From the NCBI RefSeq assembly GCF_004614165.1, contig NZ_SPVG01000212.1:1-36589 (forward strand): 36,589 nucleotides of DNA, given 5' to 3'. Shown piece after piece: positions 34,280-36,589 of the stretch. This DNA comes from Duganella callida (GTDB lineage Bacteria; Pseudomonadota; Gammaproteobacteria; Burkholderiales; Burkholderiaceae_D). Position 1 is the stretch's first letter, and each line of letters begins with the position of its first letter. The notes beneath the pieces were generated by a model. The model did not search any database. It was not told where the DNA came from and saw only the letters and a list, made by a program, of their open reading frames with translations. The translations under genes were made by a program, and so were the position numbers.

Positions 34280-35287
34280 TCAGATCGCCCGCGCGTGGAT
34301 GACCGCAAACCAGTGATCGGGATCGGTCCAGACCTGCTCGGTCGCGAAGCCCGCGCGCTCCAGCAGGCTGACGAAGGACTGGCGCGTGTATTTGTAGCTG
34401 TCCTCGGTGTGTATCCGTTCGCCGCGCACGAAGTGACGCTCGCCGCCCTGCCAGCGCACGGTCAGCGCGCTGCGCGCCTCCAGGTGCATTTCGATGCGGC
34501 TTTGGTCCATGTTGAAGAAGGCCACGTGGCGCCACTGGTTCACATCGAAATCGGCGCCGATCAGGTGGTTCAGATGGCGCAGCATGTTCAGGTTGAAGGC
34601 GCCGGTGACGCCGATCGCGTCGTCATACGCGGCATTCAGCACGTCGTGATCCTTGACCAGGTCGACGCCGATCAGCAGGCCGCCGTCGGCGCCGGTGTTG
34701 GCGTGCAGCCCGCGCAGGAAGGTGATCGCCTGCTGCGGTGCGAAGTTGCCGATCGACGAACCGGGATAGAAGAACACGCGGTGTTCGTCGCGCACGCTGG
34801 CCGGCAGCGCGAAGCCGCTGGAAAAGTCCAGCCCCAGCGCGGTCATCTCGATCTGCGGGAAGCGCTGCTGCAACTGCGCCACCGCACCGAGCAGGAAATC
34901 GCGCGAGATATCGACCGGCACATACTGCGCCGGCTGTAGCAGCGGGAACAGCGATGCCGCCTTGGCGCAGTTGCCGGCACCCAGATCGATCAGGGTCGAA
35001 CCGGTGCCGAGCGCGCGCGCCATGTCGGCGCCATGCGCGGCGAAGATGCCGGCTTCAGTACGGGTCGGGTAGTACTCGGGCAGCTCGCAGATCGCCTCGA
35101 ATAGTCTGGAGCCGAGGCTGTCGTACAGGAACTTGGGCGAGGTGTAGGCGGCGGGCGCCAGCAGACCGGCCGCGATTTCGGCGATAATAGCCGCACTGCC
35201 ATGGGCAGGCCGCTGCACCTCGGGCGACGGCGTGTTGACGACTTCAGGCGAAACAACACGGATCGCCGGGGAGCGGGACATTTGCAT
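34280..35287 (-). CDS. egtD: L-histidine N-alpha-methyltransferase EgtD
   Basis: The 335-residue cytoplasmic enzyme trimethylates histidine with S-adenosylmethionine to make hercynine, the shared precursor of ergothioneine and selenoneine. Identifying segments are SPKFLYDSLGSRLFEAICELPEYYPTRTE (50-78), the SAM-binding DLGAGN (101-106), VFFYPGSSIGNF (171-182) and the histidine-binding IHTEDSYKY near residue 300. The start at 35287 or 35281 is not clearly decided by a ribosome site. egtB follows immediately. It is divergent from the selenate-type transporter genes, and the 148-base region between them may hold a shared control region. Confidence 0.94.
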   Translation of the reverse strand: MQMSRSPAIRVVSPEVVNTPSPEVQRPAHGSAAIIAEIAAGLLAPAAYTSPKFLYDSLGSRLFEAICELPEYYPTRTEAGIFAAHGADMARALGTGSTLIDLGAGNCAKAASLFPLLQPAQYVPVDISRDFLLGAVAQLQQRFPQIEMTALGLDFSSGFALPASVRDEHRVFFYPGSSIGNFAPQQAITFLRGLHANTGADGGLLIGVDLVKDHDVLNAAYDDAIGVTGAFNLNMLRHLNHLIGADFDVNQWRHVAFFNMDQSRIEMHLEARSALTVRWQGGERHFVRGERIHTEDSYKYTRQSFVSLLERAGFATEQVWTDPDHWFAVIHARAI

Positions 35288-35333
35288 AGGGTGCTCTGCC
35301 TTTATTCTGGGTGGTCATCCGCAGATGTGGTTT

Positions 35334-35342
35334 TGGTATGAT
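35334..35342 (+). promoter_or_regulatory. candidate extended -10 promoter for the transporter operon
   Basis: TGG followed by TATGAT (35337-35342) matches an extended -10 element. It lies about 94 bases before the ATG of the binding-protein gene, in the divergent region with egtD. No good -35 is visible, which is usual for extended -10 promoters. Confidence 0.35.
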
Positions 35343-35435
35343 AGCTGAATATCCATTTTGTCGCGCTGTCCAGAAAACTCTGTACGTCATCGCACATTTG
35401 GCCGAAGCAAAATATAGAAAAAAGGTAAACAACAG

Positions 35436-36296
35436 ATGAAATTCACCGTCAAGTCCCTGATCGCCGCCGGCATGCTGCTGGCCGCCTCCTGGTCGCAGGC
35501 CCAATCGGCCGACCACGTATTCCGCGTGTCCGCCATCCCGGACGAAGCACCGACCGAACTGCAGCGCAAGTTCAAGCCGCTCGGCGAATACCTGGAGAAG
35601 AAGATCGGCATGAAGGTGGAATTCACCCCGGTCACCGACTACGCCGCCTCGGTGGAAGCGCTGATCAACAAGAAGGTGGACATGGTCTGGTTCGGCGGCT
35701 TCACCTTCGTGCAGGCCAACGACCGCAGCAAGGGCGCCATCACGCCGCTGGTGCAGCGCGCCGAAGATGAAAAATTCCGCTCGGTGTTCGTCACCACCAG
35801 CAAGAGCATCAACAAGCTGGAAGACCTGAAGGGCAAGACCCTGAGCTTCGGCTCGGAATCCTCGACCTCGGGCCATCTGATGCCGCGCTACTACCTGCTG
35901 CAGGCGAAGATCAATCCGGACACCGATCTGAAACGCATCGCCTTCTCCGGCGCGCATGACGCCACCGTGGCCGCCGTCGCCGGCGGCAAGGTCGATGCCG
36001 GCGCGCTGAACATCTCGGTGTGGGAAAAGCTGATCGAAGCGAAAAAGGTCGATCCGAACGTGGTGCGGGTGTTCTACACGACCCCCGGCTACTACGATTA
36101 CAACTGGTCGGTGCGCACCGACATGAACGCCGATCTGAAGAAAAAGCTGACCGACGCCTTCCTGGCGCTGGACGCCAGCAAGCCTGAAGACAAGGCCATC
36201 ATGGAACTGCAGCGCGCTTCGAAGTTCATCCCGACCAAGGCCGACAACTACAAGAACATCGAAGCCGCCGCCAAGAACGCGGGCCTGCTGAAGTAA
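35436..36296 (+). CDS. putative selenate ABC transporter substrate-binding protein
   Basis: The 286-residue periplasmic protein has a signal peptide (FTVKSLIAAGMLLAASWSQAQS) and belongs to the PhnD-like phosphonate/oxyanion binding family. Blocks include FRVSAIPDEAPTELQRKFKPLGEYLEKK, DYAASVEALINKKVDMVWFGGFTFVQA, and SFGSESSTSGHLMPRYYL, whose serine and threonine residues would coordinate an oxyanion. From memory, the sub-family with IPDEAPTEL and a WFGGFT motif is the one annotated as putative selenate ABC transporter binding protein (TIGR04553), often near selD-type genes. Its position beside egtDB and near senABC supports selenium uptake. Phosphite or phosphonate remains possible. The ATPase gene starts 7 bases downstream. 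Confidence 0.83.
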   Translation: MKFTVKSLIAAGMLLAASWSQAQSADHVFRVSAIPDEAPTELQRKFKPLGEYLEKKIGMKVEFTPVTDYAASVEALINKKVDMVWFGGFTFVQANDRSKGAITPLVQRAEDEKFRSVFVTTSKSINKLEDLKGKTLSFGSESSTSGHLMPRYYLLQAKINPDTDLKRIAFSGAHDATVAAVAGGKVDAGALNISVWEKLIEAKKVDPNVVRVFYTTPGYYDYNWSVRTDMNADLKKKLTDAFLALDASKPEDKAIMELQRASKFIPTKADNYKNIEAAAKNAGLLK

Positions 36297-36303
36297 GACC
36301 GTA

Positions 36304-36589
36304 ATGCCGACGTACCAACTGCAAGACCTGACGGTGCGCCACCCCGGCGCGCAGTCGGCCACCGCGCTGCACGCGATCGATCTGACCATCGAACAGGGCG
36401 AGCAACTGGCCCTGATCGGCCCTTCCGGCGCCGGCAAGACCACGCTGCTGTCCACGCTCGCCCTGTCGCACAAGCCGGCCGAAGGCCGCTTCCACGCCTT
36501 CGGCGCCGATCCGTGGGCGCTGGGCGAGGCGGCGCGGCATCGCCTGCGCGCGCAACTGTTCCTGGCGCCGCAGACGCCGCCGCTGCCGC
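36304..36589 (+). CDS. ABC transporter ATP-binding protein, PhnC-like (partial, runs off the window)
   Basis: The ATG at 36304 opens a frame of 95 codons that continues past the window end. It begins MPTYQLQDLTVRHPG, has a Walker A motif GPSGAGKTT (about 50-58) and reaches the Q-loop region FLAPQTPPLP. This is the start of an ABC ATPase of the PhnC type, which drives import through a partner permease. It lies 7 bases after the binding-protein gene, so it is the second gene of the same operon, and the permease should follow outside the window. Signature and Walker B motifs are not yet reached. Confidence 0.88.
   Translation, partial: MPTYQLQDLTVRHPGAQSATALHAIDLTIEQGEQLALIGPSGAGKTTLLSTLALSHKPAEGRFHAFGADPWALGEAARHRLRAQLFLAPQTPPLP

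Overview
The window looks like chromosome of a high-GC betaproteobacterium, most likely Oxalobacteraceae (Massilia/Duganella/Janthinobacterium relatives). This is inferred from the strong GC3 bias of most genes, a PEP-CTERM protein, DUF3147 and DUF3297 family proteins, a HypT-like LysR regulator and several large chemoreceptors. No rRNA, tRNA or CRISPR array was recognised.

Bases 1-4050 are an AT-richer accessory segment. It holds the tail of a membrane protein, three small orphan genes, the 3' remnant of an IS3-family transposase, and a solitary OLD-family ATPase/TOPRIM nuclease that is a plausible phage-defence gene. Bases 4050-8400 carry an exported alpha/beta hydrolase, an operon of ECF sigma factor, small membrane protein and MFS transporter, a periplasmic solute-binding protein and a small orphan gene. 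Bases 8400-12825 carry a DUF3297 protein, a CPA2 cation/proton antiporter divergent from a MarR-MFS pair, and a HypT-like LysR regulator. The MarR promoter contains three 11-bp tandem repeats. Bases 12950-15570 hold glutamate dehydrogenase and a single-domain malic enzyme. Bases 15600-22100 run mostly on the minus strand: a DUF3147 protein with a possible 30-aa membrane peptide upstream, a GT1 glycosyltransferase, a chemoreceptor, a lipoprotein and an exported amidohydrolase.

The most interesting part is a selenium/ergothioneine neighbourhood. At 22162-25573 an EgtB-like sulfoxide-synthase homologue (senA) diverges from a glycosyltransferase (senB) followed by a selenophosphate synthetase (selD/senC). 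This is the arrangement of the selenoneine pathway. At 33049-35287 a histidine methyltransferase (egtD) and an EgtB form an operon for hercynine and ergothioneine. Divergent from it, 35436-36589 starts an ABC importer whose binding protein resembles the putative selenate-transporter family. Together these genes could import a selenium oxyanion, activate selenium as selenophosphate, transfer it to a sugar, make hercynine, and couple the two to give selenoneine, with ergothioneine made in parallel.

Between the two loci lie a PEP-CTERM protein, an unknown membrane-anchored protein, leuA, a chemoreceptor and two GT2 glycosyltransferases. Upstream of leuA is an unannotated 28-codon ORF with eight leucine codons, six of them CTA, behind a good sigma-70 promoter. 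It looks like a leucine attenuation leader. GGGGTCAG-type repeat elements sit directly on the stop codons of four genes. One of them is a perfect 45-bp inverted repeat between the second GT2 gene and egtB.
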